Assembly: GCA_963693315.1 (NCBI GenBank)
Contig: OY856188.1
Coordinates: 151,302,518 to 151,366,517, forward strand
Source: Diogma glabrata
Taxonomy: Eukaryota; Arthropoda; Insecta; Diptera; Cylindrotomidae
Direction: 5' to 3'
Length of the DNA stretch: 64,000 nucleotides
In this document: in pieces, positions 1 through 12,088 of the stretch
Layout of the letters: each line of letters opens with the position of its first letter
Numbering within the stretch: the stretch's first letter is position 1
Made by a program: the position numbers and the translations under genes
Notes under the pieces: generated by a model
The model's database searches: none
What the model was told of the DNA's origin: nothing
The model's input: the letters and a program-made list of their open reading frames with translations, nothing else

Positions 1-535
1 ATATGCCTCACCCCACCTGACTTACTCTCCGAAGACAGGTTTCTTCACCTTAACTGGGGTGCGCAGGATCGTAAACCCCGTTGGAATGCTACCTCCCAAG
101 GCTAGCCATTCCACCCCTGCGCATTGAAATATAATTGGCTTAGTCATCTTAAAATCTCTTCCAATACGGGAAGGGACTCTGAGACAAGATGCTATAACAA
201 CTCGGGAAATGCAGGAGCGTAAAGTCCCGTTGCTAGGTATTCACGAAAATACCTACCATCCCTGCATAAAAATGTTTTGAATTAATAGTTCAACAAGAAG
301 AGTAAACAAATCATACAACCTATATTATCATGCAACATACAAGAACCATGCACACATGCAACATGCAAAATCACAAAACCTGTTTACATACAACACAATC
401 ATACAATTTTTCATTTATACTCAGAATTATACTCAGAATCAAACAAGGACAAAATTTACAAATACACATGTGAATTTACTCAACTTGAAGAAAAATTTAC
501 AAAACGTACTGAATTTGGAATAAACTTCTTTTTCT
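1..535 (-). other. Internal 5' region of a minus-strand LTR retrotransposon (edge of window)
   Basis: No convincing ORF is seen here. The stretch lies directly downstream, on the minus strand, of a tRNA-type primer-binding site (536-554) and an LTR terminus (559), so I infer it is the untranslated leader of an LTR element whose body lies beyond the left edge. It is more GC-rich than the neighbouring LTR. Confidence 0.45.
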
Positions 536-554
536 GGTCCCTGTTTCGGCGCCA
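536..554 (-). promoter_or_regulatory. Primer-binding site, tRNA-Lys-like
   Basis: Read on the minus strand it is TGGCGCCGAAACAGGGACC, ending four bases from the LTR terminus TGT (559 on the plus strand). Starting with TGG (complement of CCA) and resembling the 3' end of tRNA-Lys(UUU), it is the expected start of minus-strand DNA synthesis. The tRNA identity is by recollection of the family, not a search. Confidence 0.65.
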
Positions 555-558
555 TCTT

Positions 559-2450
559 TGTAACGGTTTCTTGATTAAATAATTATATAATATTAGAATG
601 ATCACGTGGTACTTCAAATCAGTATTTGCGGGATTAAAGCTCTAGTGTCAGAGTTCTTATTGTGATCTTGACCGTGTACAAGGAAAAATTTCTAAGAGTA
701 CCTTTATGTTAAACCAGAATCGTCTTTCCAAAAAAAAAATTATTTGCAGGTCCAAGAATCGAGAGAGAGAAAGAAGAGAGGGATCATTTGCTACACCATA
801 AAAAATTAGAGTCTATATCATATTATTTGGTTACATATCGCTGTAAATTCATTTTTTAATAACATGTTAATCACAAATGTGATTAGAAAGATTAAATTAA
901 CTAAAAAAGATTAAGCAATAATTATATTAAGCAACAAGAAAATCCTAAGTGCTAATTTATATTTCTAACTCAAATTTGTTTCATTTCTTCTTAAAAATTT
1001 TTTTTTTTTGATTTTTATTTCACGTATGATATTTCCTTTTAAAATTATGTAGTTAAGCTCTTATATTAAAGAAAAATTAATTAAAATAACTCACTCATAC
1101 ATCGTTGGTTGGTAGTCATCTGTTCATCATAGTTGGATAACTTCATGATCCGATTCTCCTTACAAATACAACAAAAATATGTAAATTCCAAGGTTAAGCA
1201 GCAAGTAAATAATTTTTGTTCAATTCTGAGCGCCTTATAATTCTTCTTCATCAGTGTGTGTAATCAAATATCCAAATTTAAATCGAACGATATGTTTAAT
1301 AAACCATAAAATATTTATTCAGCATGACAAGTAGATTTTATGTATTTTCATATGACATTGAGGAACATCCATGAATTTCAGTGTTACAGAATATATTACA
1401 AAATTATCAAATCACTTTATCGATAAACAATCCCGTTAGTAACTGCAAATGACTATATAGAGTTAGTACGGATTCATTCGAGTTTTTACCTTCCCTCATA
1501 TATATTTTATTTAGTTTTATTCTTTTTTAAAAAAAATTTTATTCTATTATTTCTTTAGTTAATTGTTCTTAACATTCACTAACACTCAACATGGATCACA
1601 GTCTTGGAAGGCCTTGGGGTATACAACTTGATACTACTAACACAATAAATTTTACCCAAAGTTATTTAATCACAAGAAAAATTTTCTTTTATTTTAAATA
1701 TTTTCATATTTACTTAATAATTTTAGTTTATTATTTTTGATTTTGTTTTAAACTAATTAAATACAATAGTTACAGTATTTTTTATTTTTAGTTTTACATT
1801 CTTGCACAATATTCGACAACACAAATTTTTCTCATTATTTTATTTAACAAATTTCAATTTTGTTCATAATTATTTTATTTTCTTATTTTATATGGCTAAT
1901 AGTTACAATAATTACAACTAACTTTTTATTTTACATTTTTTTACACAATATGCAACAACACAATTTAGCCAGTTACTAATACAGTATTTTTTATTTTTAG
2001 TATTACATTCTTGCACAATATTCGACCACACAAATTTTTCTCATTATTTTATTTAACCAATTTCAATTTGGTTCATAATTTTTTAAATTTTTTATTTATT
2101 TTTTTAACTAGCTAACAATTACAATAATTACAATTAACTTTTTATTTTACATTTTTGCACAATATGCAACAACACAATTTAGCCAGTTACTAAAATTTCT
2201 TTTTTATTGATTAATTTTAATCACTTGATCTTTAAAAAAAGGAACTCAAGCGCGAGTTATAAGTCCGAACGACTTTATTGAAAAAAGCGTTTCACTCTAA
2301 GAAAACTGAATTTATACCCTCTCAGACCGGAAGTTTACTAACCAAATCGAAACTTCTAGAGTCAACCGGACTCTCGATTAAAATTACTCTCGATTTAATT
2401 AGAAAACCTCCGGTTAACATTGAAGATGGCAATACAATTTTCAAAGCGTA
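559..2450 (-). repeat. Long LTR of the minus-strand element (right boundary uncertain)
   Basis: The left end is well defined: TGTAACGG adjoins the primer-binding site with a 4-bp gap. The LTR runs rightwards through very AT-rich DNA. On the minus strand an AATAAAGTCGTTCGG stretch near 2265-2280 looks like a polyadenylation signal in an R region. I cannot fix the U3 end; 2450 is a guess, so LTR length (about 1.9 kb) is uncertain. A 209-bp tandem duplication lies inside. There is no gene. Confidence 0.4.
1772..2192. repeat. Two tandem copies of a ~209-bp AT-rich unit
   Basis: Copy 1 begins at 1772 and copy 2 at 1981, both opening with ACAGTATTTTTTATTTTTAG and sharing landmarks such as TGCACAATATTCGAC and CAATATGCAACAACACAATT. 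The copies differ by scattered substitutions and small indels, so the duplication is not brand new. Confidence 0.8.
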
Positions 2451-3073
2451 GCATTTAAATTTTAAATATCAAGAAAAAAAATCTCGCAAAAAAATTAACT
2501 GGAATACAATTATGATCATTACTCATTATTTGACCTATATTCTATTTTCTTGTTTTTATTTGTTTCAATAACCTACCTCAATCAATCATCCAAATCCATT
2601 ATGTTTTTCATTCATCATTGCTTTTGTAATTGTTTATGTATATGATTTTGTTATAAAATAAACAAAATTCAATGATGTCATATTGTGACGATTATGTTAA
2701 ACCAATTAAAAAAAATTATGAAAAATAATTTGCTTTGGATTCATTTTAATTAATAAAGAGCTTTTAATGCCGTCAACTCTAATAGTTTGTGTTTGGGTAT
2801 AAGTTTAGAGTAATATTTACCTGTTACTACCACATCGTTTAGTGGACAATAATAAGAAAAGGTGTAATTAAGCTATATCCAGTGGAAAATTACGATTTTA
2901 TGGTCATTTGAATTGATTAGGAAAAGGTTTTAATGAATAAGATTTCATGATCGGAGGATGTACGAAGGTCTTTCATTTTCTTTGCTTAAATTTAGGTATT
3001 CAAGTAAGACTAATAACGAATGGATCAACTGCAATAGGTCAAGTGTAACAAAGATTATGTTAATCTATCAAAT
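2451..3073. other. No recognisable gene; AT-rich spacer before BEL/Pao fragment
   Basis: No ORF or motif supports a gene. The last part probably belongs to decayed pol sequence upstream of the integrase ORF, but I cannot show it. Confidence 0.4.
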
Positions 3074-4374
3074 ATGGAACCCCTTCCACGTAAAAGTTGT
3101 TTACTTAGCTTAAATCCGTTTATGGACAAGCACAACGTTATACGTTTAAACGGTAGACTCTCAAATCTACCCGTCAAATATGAGGAAAAATACCCAATTA
3201 TTCTTCCTTCAAAATGTAGGTTAACGGCACTTACCATCAAAGATACGCATCGGCTCACACTTCATGGAGGCATTTCGATGATGGTGACGTTGATTCGGAA
3301 AAAATATTGGATCCCTAAATTAAAAATGGAAATAAAAACATATATTGGACGTTGTAAAGAATGTTTCTTGCAGAAACAAAGGACAATGAATCAACTAATG
3401 GGAGCGTTGCCGATTGAAAGGATTACAATTTCAATACCATTCCAGAATGTTGGGGTGGACTTTGCTGGTCCGCTCATTCTTAAATTACACAAAGGTCGAT
3501 GTACCAGAACTACAAAGGGATATATCGCCGTTTTTGTGTGTTTTTCTAGTAAAGCCATTCACTTAGAGGCAGTAGATGCTTTAACAACACAGGCTTTTTA
3601 AATGCTTTCGAAAGATTCTTCTCCCGTCGTGGTTTGTGTAAAAATATTTATTCCGATAACGGAACCAACTTTGTGGGCGCCAATGCTGTTCTAAAAAGAG
3701 AATATCAAATCGCGATTAATACTGCAACCAGTGAGGCTGCGAATATTTATGTTTCCAGGCAGGTACATTGGCATTTTATTCCACCCGGATCACCACATTT
3801 TGGTGGAATTTGGGAAGCGGGGGTAAAATCCGTTAAAACCCATTTACGAAAAGTCGTCCAGAGAGCAACCTTAACTTACGAAGAGCTGGCCACAGTTCTA
3901 TGTAGAATTGAAGCGTGTTTAAACTCTCGTTCAATCTCACCTCTTTCTGAAGATCCGAATGATCTGAACCCTTTAACACCAGGGCATTTTCTCCGAGGAG
4001 ATGCACTACTAGCTCCTCCAGCACCAACTAAAGAAATAAAAAATTTAAGTGATCTTAAACGGCTAGAATTGCTCAATCAACTCAAAGCTGACTTCTGGCA
4101 CAGATGGAAGTCTGAATACTTGCATCGACTTCAACAGAGGCCAAAATGGGCCACAAAGAGACAAAACCTAGAAGTTGGAGATTTAGTGGTAATCAAAAAT
4201 TAACACTCTCCTCCTCAACACTGGAAACTCGGTAGAATTACTGCAACTCATCCTGGATCTGATGGTCTAGTACGAGTAGCTACAATTAGAACAGGTGTGG
4301 GGGAAATTAAACGTTCCATACACAAATTATGCCAACTTCCTTACACGCGAGAGCATAAAACCCCACTTAGTTAA
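3074..4374 (+). pseudogene. BEL/Pao retrotransposon pol fragment (integrase and C-terminal domain)
   Basis: The first segment (3074-3601) carries an integrase zinc-binding region (HxxxxHGG ... CKECF) and the start of the core (VGVDFAGPL). After a frameshift near 3601 the second segment (3634-4203) continues with the core motif YSDNGTNFVGAN, the HFIPPGSPHFGGIWEAGVKS stretch typical of Pao integrases and the C-terminal domain containing FWHRWKSEYL. A stop at 4201 is followed by further in-frame homologous codons to about 4374. RT, RNase H and protease are missing upstream. The role of the intact family protein is insertion of cDNA into host chromosomes. One frameshift and one premature stop make this copy non-functional. 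Family assignment is firm, element name unknown. Confidence 0.88.
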
Positions 4375-4521
4375 ACAAACAAAGAAAATTTCATCCTTAC
4401 TTTTCCTAAATTTATGTTTTAAATTAAATCTACCCCAATAATTTACAGTATTGCATGATTCTTATTTTTCGTTCTCTCTTCTTTCAATTATTTCATGTCT
4501 CACTTAGAATCAACTATACTG

Positions 4522-5455
4522 ATATAAAAGTTCACCTCTTCATTACATATGTGACACATTAATCCCTTCCCAAGAACTGCTTGTTATCAGCCATGATAAA
4601 CATTTTTTCTTACAAATAAATAAAAAGTATCTGCCACCTTGTACTAAATTGAATCAACAACGCAATCAGCATATTTTAGAACTAACATACTCGAGGCATT
4701 CATGTGAATTAGAATTAATTCTTCCGGTAGCCAAGCTTCCGGCAATATGTATACCTAGATTGATGGCACTAAACTCCACCATATATTTGGAATTAGCAGC
4801 AGCTAATGCCTGGCTTTTCGTAGCTCCATTTGCAGAACGCCTACAAGTTATCTGCAAAAATTTAACCGATTATCATGAGATATTACACTCAGGGATTTTA
4901 ACTTTAAGCTCAGGTTGTGAAATACGCACTTCCAAAGTCTCTATAACTTCTCAAACGTCCTTCTCCAGAACCGTAACTACATCTCATCATTCTGAGTTAA
5001 TAAATTTCAACTTCGATATTGAAAATTTAAACAAATCTGATCTGAGTTCGTTACCAGTACTGGCTCTACATATCAACACCATCAAATCGAAAGATCAAAT
5101 AGCTAACCTAATTAGACTTAGTCATTCGATTGCAGAGTTAAAACATAAGCAAGGTTTAATGCACTCCCAAACAGTTACCACAACGACGAATAGAGTTTAT
5201 GGAGGTTCAATTCTTCTTATAATTTTTGGAGTCCTTATCTATATCATCATAAAGATTTATAATGAACGTCAAGCCGCAAAGAAGACACCAACGTCTATAT
5301 GTAACGATCCAAGTTCACCAAAACCAAAACGTAGGTGGTTGTTTAATACAGAGACCAGAGAAGAAGAGGGACTTGCCCAAGATTTTGTAATTTCTTATAA
5401 TGCATTAATATTTTTGTTCAATGTAATTAATTTTAATTTTTTAATATTAAGTTAA
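4522..5455 (+). pseudogene. Env-like glycoprotein C-terminal part of the BEL/Pao element
   Basis: The open frame runs from about 4522 to 5455, with no ATG before 4649 (the first listed codon there is TTG). It lies just downstream of pol and just upstream of a purine tract and LTR start, the position of env in roo-like BEL/Pao elements. The visible part has a cysteine-containing ectodomain and a hydrophobic membrane anchor (SILLIIFGVLIYIIIKIY, nt ~5206-5260), followed by a basic cytoplasmic tail. The N-terminal signal and any fusion region are missing. The downstream tail after the tract near 5340 may be read-through. Env identity is inferred from position and architecture, so it is less certain than pol. 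Confidence 0.6.
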
Positions 5456-5536
5456 AAAAAAAAAAAAACAATTTTTAATGAAAATATTATTGTCCTCCGT
5501 ATTACTTCTCCTTCTTTAAAATTAGGTAATTTCAAC

Positions 5537-5547
5537 AAGCGGGAGAA
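5537..5547 (+). promoter_or_regulatory. Polypurine tract
   Basis: AAGCGGGAGAA directly precedes TGTTTAG. A purine tract abutting TG is the plus-strand priming site at the U3 boundary of an LTR element. The same CGGGAGRA-TGTT arrangement recurs at 50111-50121. Confidence 0.6.
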
Positions 5548-5930
5548 TGTTTAGAAACACCCTGTAGAATGTAAATATAATATGAAATTATTTGCAATTG
5601 TTAAAATTTTACTAAATTAACAAAAAAAATAAATATTATTAAATTTTTACTAAATTAACAAAAAACTAAATGAAACAAAAAAATGTAATTTAAATAAAAA
5701 ACCGAATTTGCTGACTCTTAAATTCTTAAAAAACTAAATTAACCAAATTAAAATAACACTATAATCACTCTGATTAAAACCATCAACTCATCGAGTCACA
5801 AGAAGAAATATTGTGTAAAAGGTTATCTGTTGTCAATTATTAGTACTTGTAAAACCTGAAGTTATATAATATATAGTTAAAAATTAATAAAATTAAAGTG
5901 AGTTATTATTATAAAACATTAAAGACATTA
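5548..5930 (+). repeat. 3' LTR of BEL/Pao element (end not defined)
   Basis: It begins TGTTTAGAAACAC after the polypurine tract and continues as AT-rich DNA without genes. The right end could not be identified. A LINE fragment begins at about 5933. Confidence 0.45.
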
Positions 5931-5932
5931 TT

Positions 5933-6373
5933 GTGCCCATCCCGTTCGCACACAGAGACTCCACAAGTGTAACTGACGTTCGATCATACAGAGGTGCTGA
6001 TATGGACACTGATCATATGCTTGTCATCTTTAAGTACAAGTGCAAATTATCATCTACATTTAATAGACAAGCAAAAAAGACCGTGCGCTGGAACGTCGAT
6101 GCATTTAAACATCCGGAAACGCTGAACAGATATCAGGAAATAATAACACAAAACATAGAAGAGCATGACATCTCTTCTGAGATGCCATTAAACATACAAG
6201 AAGAATGGCAAACGCTTCAATCAACCATTATAGCCGCAGCACAAACTACAATCGGAAAGCGGCCACCGAAATCACACAACGAATGGTTCGACGACGAGTG
6301 CCGCCAATCCGTTGAACATAAACAAAAACTGCGAGAAAAATGGTTAACAAGGAACACCCGAAGCTCCCAAGCT
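5933..6373 (+). pseudogene. LINE endonuclease C-terminal fragment
   Basis: The translation carries the end of an endonuclease/exonuclease/phosphatase fold (SVTDVRSYRGADMDTDHMLV: the SDH-like catalytic His region as TDH), followed by the linker typical of RTE-type LINE proteins (EWFDDECRQSVEHKQKLREK). The reading frame stops being LINE-like at 6374, exactly where the Gypsy LTR begins, so the LTR probably inserted into this LINE copy. N-terminal endonuclease and all RT are absent. Confidence 0.7.
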
Positions 6374-6567
6374 TGTAATGGATAGCCTGGGATAACGCCT
6401 GAACACAGTGTATTATAGTCTCTGATTCTTTAGTTGTCATTTGGATTAACATAAGTGGCTTGTAATAGTTTTTCATCCATCCATCATTGACAGACACATT
6501 TTTCTTATAGTCTCAGTAACTCATAGTTGTTTTCATTTAATTACATAAACATTAATATTTAATTTTA

Positions 6568-7977
6568 GATTGGTTTTTGAGAACAATTAAGCTTAAGTAC
6601 ATATTGGAAATCACTTGAATTTTGCAATTCGAAATAACTTTTCATTTTCTCTAAAATTCCTTTAGAAAAAATTTTGTTGTGTTTCGTGTCAGAATTTGAA
6701 CTACATTCATCAGAGACACATTGTTCAAATTCCGTGTGTCTTACACAACTTAGCCAAAGCGGCGATGACGAAACATATTTTAATTTTGATGTTCAGATAA
6801 TTTCTAAATTGAAACTTCATCGTTTTTCATTTTTACTTAAGTTGAATTTTTCATCTATGATTACATATTGAAAATTGTATTTCTTTGGTATTTTTTGTAT
6901 TAAATTTCTAGATATTACGATGTGTGAATTCATAGGATGAGAGAATATTTCGTTAACATCTAAGTCAACATTCTAATCAACATCCTAAGTTACGAGTGTA
7001 AAGTCATTATTGATTGTTGCCAATCAATGCGAAACTTAATATCTGACGTAAAGTCAATATGTTGTTATATTTTGGTTAGGAAATATAGACAACATTAGGG
7101 GAATTTAATTTCAGATTGGTTTTTGAGAACAATTATGCTTAAGTACATATTGGAAATCACTTGAATTTTGCAATTCGAAATAACTTTTCATTTTCTCTAA
7201 AATTCCTTTAGAAAAATTTTTGTTGTGTTTCGTGTCAGAATTTGAACTACATTCATCAGAGACACATTGTTCAAATTCCGTGTGTCTTACACAACTTGAT
7301 GAATGATGAAGTTTCAATTTAGAAATTATCTGAACATCAAAATTAAAATATGTTTCGTCATCGCCGCTTTGGCTAAGTTGTTTGGCACACATCGTTATAT
7401 CTAGAAATTTAATACAAAAAATACCAAAGAAATACAATTTTCAATATGTAATCATAGATGAAAAATTCAACTTAAGTAAATATGAAAAATGATGAAGTTT
7501 CAATTTAGAAATTATCTGAACATCAAAATTAAAATATGTTTCGTCATCGCCGCTTTGGCTAAGTTGTGTAAGACACACGGAATTTGAACAATGTGTCTCT
7601 GATGAATGTAGTTCAAATTCTGACACGAAACACAACAAAATTTTTTCTAAAGGAATTTTAGAGAAAATGAAAAGTTATTTCGAATTGCAAAATTCAAGTG
7701 ATTTCCAATATGTACTTAAGCTTAATTGTTCTCAAAAACCAATCTGAAATTAAATTCCCCTAATGTTGTCTATATTTCCTAACCAAAATATAACAACATA
7801 TTGACTTTACGTCAGATATTAAGTTTCGCATTGATTGGCAACAATCAATAATGACTTTACACTCGTGACTTAGGATGTTGATTAGAATGTTGACTTAGAT
7901 GTTAACGAAATATTCTCTCATCATATGAATTCACACGTCCTAATATCTAGAAATTTAATACCAAAAATACCAAAGAA
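6568..7977. mobile_element. Foldback (inverted-repeat) insertion in the left LTR
   Basis: The sequence from 6568 is repeated in inverted orientation several times: GATTGGTTTTTGAGAAC at 6568 and again near 7112, with its complement near 7725-7744. The arm 6893-7300 pairs with about 7553-7965. A short coding-looking frame (6674-6871 plus, 7441-7638 minus) is merely the same inverted sequence read twice. Comparison with the uninterrupted right LTR (17961-17977) shows the insert sits between two copies of the 17-bp ATTAATATTTAATTTTA (6551-6567 and 7978-7994). It encodes no transposase. Confidence 0.75.
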
Positions 7978-8924
7978 ATTAATATTTAATTTTACAACCC
8001 CCTAAAATTGACTCACACTACGTTTCCATCCGTTTAATTTCACCATACTATTTGAATTTGGATTCTCCATACACTAACCGTGATTAAACAACGAAGTTTC
8101 AAACCTCAAAACAGCTGTGCGTATTTGTCCAATCGTCAACATACAAAGAATTAATATCTTGCTTTGTTAGACATTCGATTATTTTTTGTATGAGTATTTT
8201 CCTTCAAATAACCTTTCCGTTATGGAACTGAACTTCACGTAATGCTATAATAGATTATAGTTTTGTAATACCTAAACACCATAAAGTCGATCAAACTAAT
8301 TCATTCATTCATTCTAATTCATTGTTAATTGTTATTGATGTGTCGGAAATGGTTTGTTTCGCAAAATTATTTTTGCATTATTACCAAACAACAAATAGTT
8401 TTCTTACTGGAAAAAAAGGTCCTAACATTTATTTGCTTACTGAAAATTAATTGACTTGCATCGGAAATACTGTATTCGAGTTTTTTCGATGTTGAAATTT
8501 TTGGCTATATATTGAGTGACTGTAACATTTTCACTCTCTTATTCTACTACAATTCATTTCGTACGTTTGAAGTCTTTGATAACATATGTCATTTTTTTCA
8601 TTTTGTAAAATTTGTAAAATCTGTTTTGTTCTACAGTGACGTTTTTTGTCTTAAATTTAAGTAGCCAATTTTCATTAATAGAATTAGTTTATTTATGGTG
8701 TGTCAAGTTTGTGATGAAAATTTTATATCGAGAGTCAAACCCAATTACAAGGTAATGTTGATTTTTTTTGATGATGATCTGATACACAGGAAAACCAGCT
8801 CAACTGTGATTATATAAAGTGAGTTGATTCGTTTACATATTAGCCTGTGATACTCTGTCTAACAGTAAGATAAATAAAACCAAACCATAATTATAGTATT
8901 AAATAAAATAACTAGTTAAAATTA

Positions 8925-9230
8925 GCGGTGAAGTAATGCAATTCAATTGTACATAAAATTTCTGTGATATCATTGAGAATTAAAAATAACTGTTAAGTAA
9001 TGCAATTCAATTGTACATAAAATTTCTGTGATATCATTTCGAATTAAAATTAACTGTGAAGTAATGCAATTCAATTGTACATAAAATTTCTGTGATTTCA
9101 TTCAGTGCTGAAACTAGCTATTATTTATTGTAATTTATGAGTCCAGACAATTTCTGTGATATCGGTTAGGATTGTAAATATCCGTTAGTCAATATAATCC
9201 AATTTTACTTAAAATTTCTGTGCTAAACAA
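8925..9230. repeat. ~63-bp tandem repeat in LTR (about 5 units)
   Basis: TGCAATTCAATTGTACATAA recurs at 8938, 9001 and 9065 with TTTCTGTGATATCATT following each time; one or two more decayed units extend to about 9230. Only two units remain in the right LTR (22230-22340), where a deletion removed the rest. Confidence 0.85.
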
Positions 9231-9539
9231 AGCATTAGTAATAATAAATCAACCAACCGGTTATTTAATTGGTCATCAAGCCTGTTATTGATATTTGATT
9301 TCAACCTTGAGTTTGGTAAACACTTATAATTCAACCTTTACAACATAGTCCGGTACAATATTCGTATCATCAATTTCAACTTCAACAACGAATATTGGTA
9401 CAATAGTTACTTCATCATTGGCAACATTGGCAACGAACTCTAGGTATCTACAAACTTGTGCCTCGCATTTTCAGCGTATTCATCCGTATTTACCAATTTT
9501 TTTTCAACATTGATTAACACGAATTTTTGCATCGACTTT

Positions 9540-11150
9540 TCGACGTGTTCAGCTGTAATTGCAAATTTATTCAACGGTTAGTTACCTAAAAATTAACCCA
9601 ACATAGTTTCTACGTATTCATCCGTAGTTGCAAATATATTCCGCGAATTGCAGCAGTGTATTATCAAGCTTATTTAACGATTACATTGAATTTTCAACGA
9701 TTTTTGATACAACACATTCAACGATATTAACCAATTTATTCAACGATTGTACAACGTATTCAACTATAATAGCCAATTTATTCACCGATTGTTCCTGCAA
9801 ATTGTTTCCTTTCATTGCGACGTATTCAACTATAATTTCAAATTATTCAACACTTATCGATACAAATTGTTACATTTGGTTTACAACGCATTCAACTAGA
9901 TTGGAAATTTGTTTAGCGTAGGATTATACAAATTATTACCGACTATTTCCCACGCATTCACCCGAACTGGCAAATGATTCAACATTTACTTATACAAATG
10001 TTTGCATTGGGCTTTTCGACGTATTCACCTGTACGCGCAAATGTATTCAACGGTTGTTTATGCTAGTTATTGCCTTGAATTGTCAACGTGCTTATCTATA
10101 TTTACAAATCTAATTACCGATTTTTTTTTTTTTTTTTTTTTTTTTTCCTTTATCTCCATTTAGGAGCATAGGGCGTCTACTAGACTGGACCATCTAACTC
10201 TGTTGGGGGCAATCGCTTTCAGTTCACCCCATGTCTTGCCAATTTGTTTTGCTTCAGCTAGCACCGTTTTCTTCCATGTCATGGGTGGTCTTCCAACTCT
10301 CCTTTTACCTTGTGGATTCCACTCTAGGGACATCCTTGTTATATCTTCGACTGATTTTCTCAGTGTATGTCCTATCCATCTCCATTTTCTTTGTTTTATC
10401 TCGGTCTCAATGTCTAACTGCTCTGTCTGCCGTAGAAGTTCCTGGTTACTGATGGTGTTTGGCCAGAAGCATTTGATCTAATGAGCTAATTACCGATTAT
10501 TTATACTAATTGATACATTGAATTTTCAACGTACTACACTATAATTATCAATTTGTTCAACGATTATTTCTATCAATTATTGCTGGGTAGTTTTCGTTTA
10601 ACGTATTCAACTATAATTGCATTGTATTCAACGATTATTTCTATCAATTGTTACATTGAAATTTTCAACGTTATCAACTATATTTGCAACTTATCCAGCG
10701 TTTTTTTTTGTTTATATACAAACTTTCGTAAAGTATTTGCTGCATATTACACCATATTTATAAATTCATTCAACGATTATTTCTATCAATTGTGGCTTTG
10801 TATTTATTCAGCGGATTCAACTATAATCATAAATTTATTCAACGATTGTTTATATCAAGTATTGCTGTGTATTTATTGTTACCATATTCAACTATGATTA
10901 TAAATTAATTCAACGATTATTAATATCAATTGTTGCTGAATATTTTATTTGTCGTGATCAACTATAATTATATATTTATTTAACGATTGTTTACATCAGT
11001 GATTGCTTGGTATTCTTCAACTTATTCAACTATAATAATATATTTATTCAACGATTGTTTGCATCAGTTGTTGTTCTGCCTTTTTCGACGTGTTCAGCTA
11101 TAATTATAAATTTATCCAACGATTATTTGTATCAAGTACCATATTGAAGT
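9540..11150. repeat. Degenerate ~70-80-bp repeats built on ATTCAACGATT
   Basis: Units alternate phrases such as ATTCAACTATAATTATAAATT and ATTCAACGATTATTTATATCA, then a TTGCTTTG-like spacer, many times over with strong divergence. ORFs here (9628-9921, 10553-10897) only reflect low-complexity repeats lacking stops. The same tract occurs in the right LTR (about 22560-22748 and 29763-30850), so it is an ancient, inherited part of the LTR. It might be a promoter or enhancer array; that is inference. Confidence 0.75.
10123..10486 (-). mobile_element. 5'-truncated RTE-like LINE 3' end with poly(A) and TSD
   Basis: On the minus strand it encodes the C-terminus of an RTE-type ORF (motifs W-R-W-I-G-H-T-L-R, then GKRRVGRPPMTWK and a KAIAPNRVRW end), with a poly(A) tail seen as poly(T) at 10123-10146. 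It is flanked by the 12-bp duplication TAATTACCGATT (10111-10122 and 10487-10498). The right LTR has the unoccupied site with a single copy (near 30172). This is classic target-primed reverse transcription with 5' truncation. Confidence 0.9.
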
Positions 11151-11339
11151 TTCACGAATACACCAATATTTGCCGTTGATTCAACGTTCATATATACCAG
11201 TTTTATACCTCATTCTACACGTAATCAATGCAGTAGTGCTGATGGAGGGCTGAAATAAGCAGGATTGGAGGCTAGGCGGATATAACCATGGGTGAGTGTC
11301 TTTGATACATTTCATTTAATCTTAGGATTAGGGGGTGTG

Positions 11340-11367
11340 AATGTGTGTGTGTGTGTGTGTGTGTGTG
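11340..11367. repeat. (GT)n microsatellite in the LTR
   Basis: There are about 13 GT units here, against about 5 at the equivalent place in the right LTR (31022-31031), so it expanded or contracted after the LTRs diverged. Confidence 0.9.
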
Positions 11368-11530
11368 GGCGTATGTGAGTGAATAAGGGGGTTGAACGTG
11401 CTGACCGTGGTTCTTTCGTAATAAGGGGTCGCCAGAGTCTCATCTTTTCACTTGTAATTTTTTTCCATTTCCGTTTATTTGATGAAAATTGCGTACATTT
11501 CCGCATTTGTGCTGACAGCGGCCCACTGAA

Positions 11531-12088
11531 TTGTTTGACGAATTCTTACAATCAATTTATCGACTGGCCGATAAACTACGAGTACCGATGTCGGATGCAG
11601 AATTGTTGTCCATGATTCGAAACAACTTACGATTGGAAATCAGGAAGGATCTGCTTTATGTCACCATTTATGGACTGGAACATCTGCGCCAGCTCTGCCG
11701 AGACCGCGAAAAATTATGGGCCGAATCAATAACCAGACCGCGAGATTATAATATTAGACCATCTAGACCGGTGTCAGAAGTGGACTTGGGTCGTGAATTC
11801 TCACAAATTCAAATTAGCGAATTGCCAACTGAATCGTTACCAATTGCATCCAATGAACTTGCGGCAATACAGCCTGCCCCTAATATGAAACGAATAGCCA
11901 GTTCAACTATTTGTTGGAACTGTAAACGACCTGGTCATCGGTGGCACGATTGTCGTGAATCACAGCGTTTGTTTTGTTGGGGATGTGGAAAAGACGATGT
12001 ATTATGTCCTAACTGTGAAAATTGTCGGGGAAACCGAAGGGGGGGCCAGAATCCCAACACCTTTTCTCGCTCCCAGGACCTGTCTTAG
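11531..12088 (+). pseudogene. Gypsy gag, C-terminal part (capsid end and zinc knuckles)
   Basis: The frame is 5'-truncated where the LTR deletion joins it (homology switches at 11516; 11531 is TTG, not a true start). It shows a capsid-like end (RNNLRLEIRKDLL ... LRQLCRDREKLWAE) and a cysteine-rich nucleic-acid-binding region CWNCKRPGHRWHDC plus C-x2-C-x6-C-x2-C-x2-C. The frame overlaps the protease frame by about 65 nt (12022-12088), as expected if protease-pol is made by ribosomal frameshifting. The layout of the zinc region resembles the gag of the nested 22749 element, so the two families are related. Confidence 0.8.

Larger units (their letters stand above)
6374..11515 (+). repeat. Left LTR of the giant-LTR Gypsy element (3' truncated)
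   Basis: It begins TGTAATGGATAGCC at 6374 and matches the right LTR until GTGCTGA at 11515, after which it jumps straight into gag. The missing end comprises about 115 bp of U5, the primer site and the gag start. It contains two insertions absent from the other copy: a foldback element (6568-7977) and a LINE 3' fragment (10123-10486). It is very AT-rich and contains two internal tandem-repeat tracts (about 8925-9230 and 9540-11150). Confidence 0.8.

Noticed and set aside
6674..7638. A shared 65-codon peptide on both strands (6674-6871 and 7441-7638), suggesting a small gene family
   Set aside because: The two copies are the two arms of a foldback element; no start context or homologous protein is recognisable.
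10203..10481. Plus-strand 92-codon ORF
   Set aside because: It is the antisense of an RTE LINE C-terminus encoded on the minus strand.
9628..11150. Several ORFs of 70-114 codons
   Set aside because: They are translations of the degenerate ATTCAACGATT repeat, duplicated in the other LTR, with low-complexity content.
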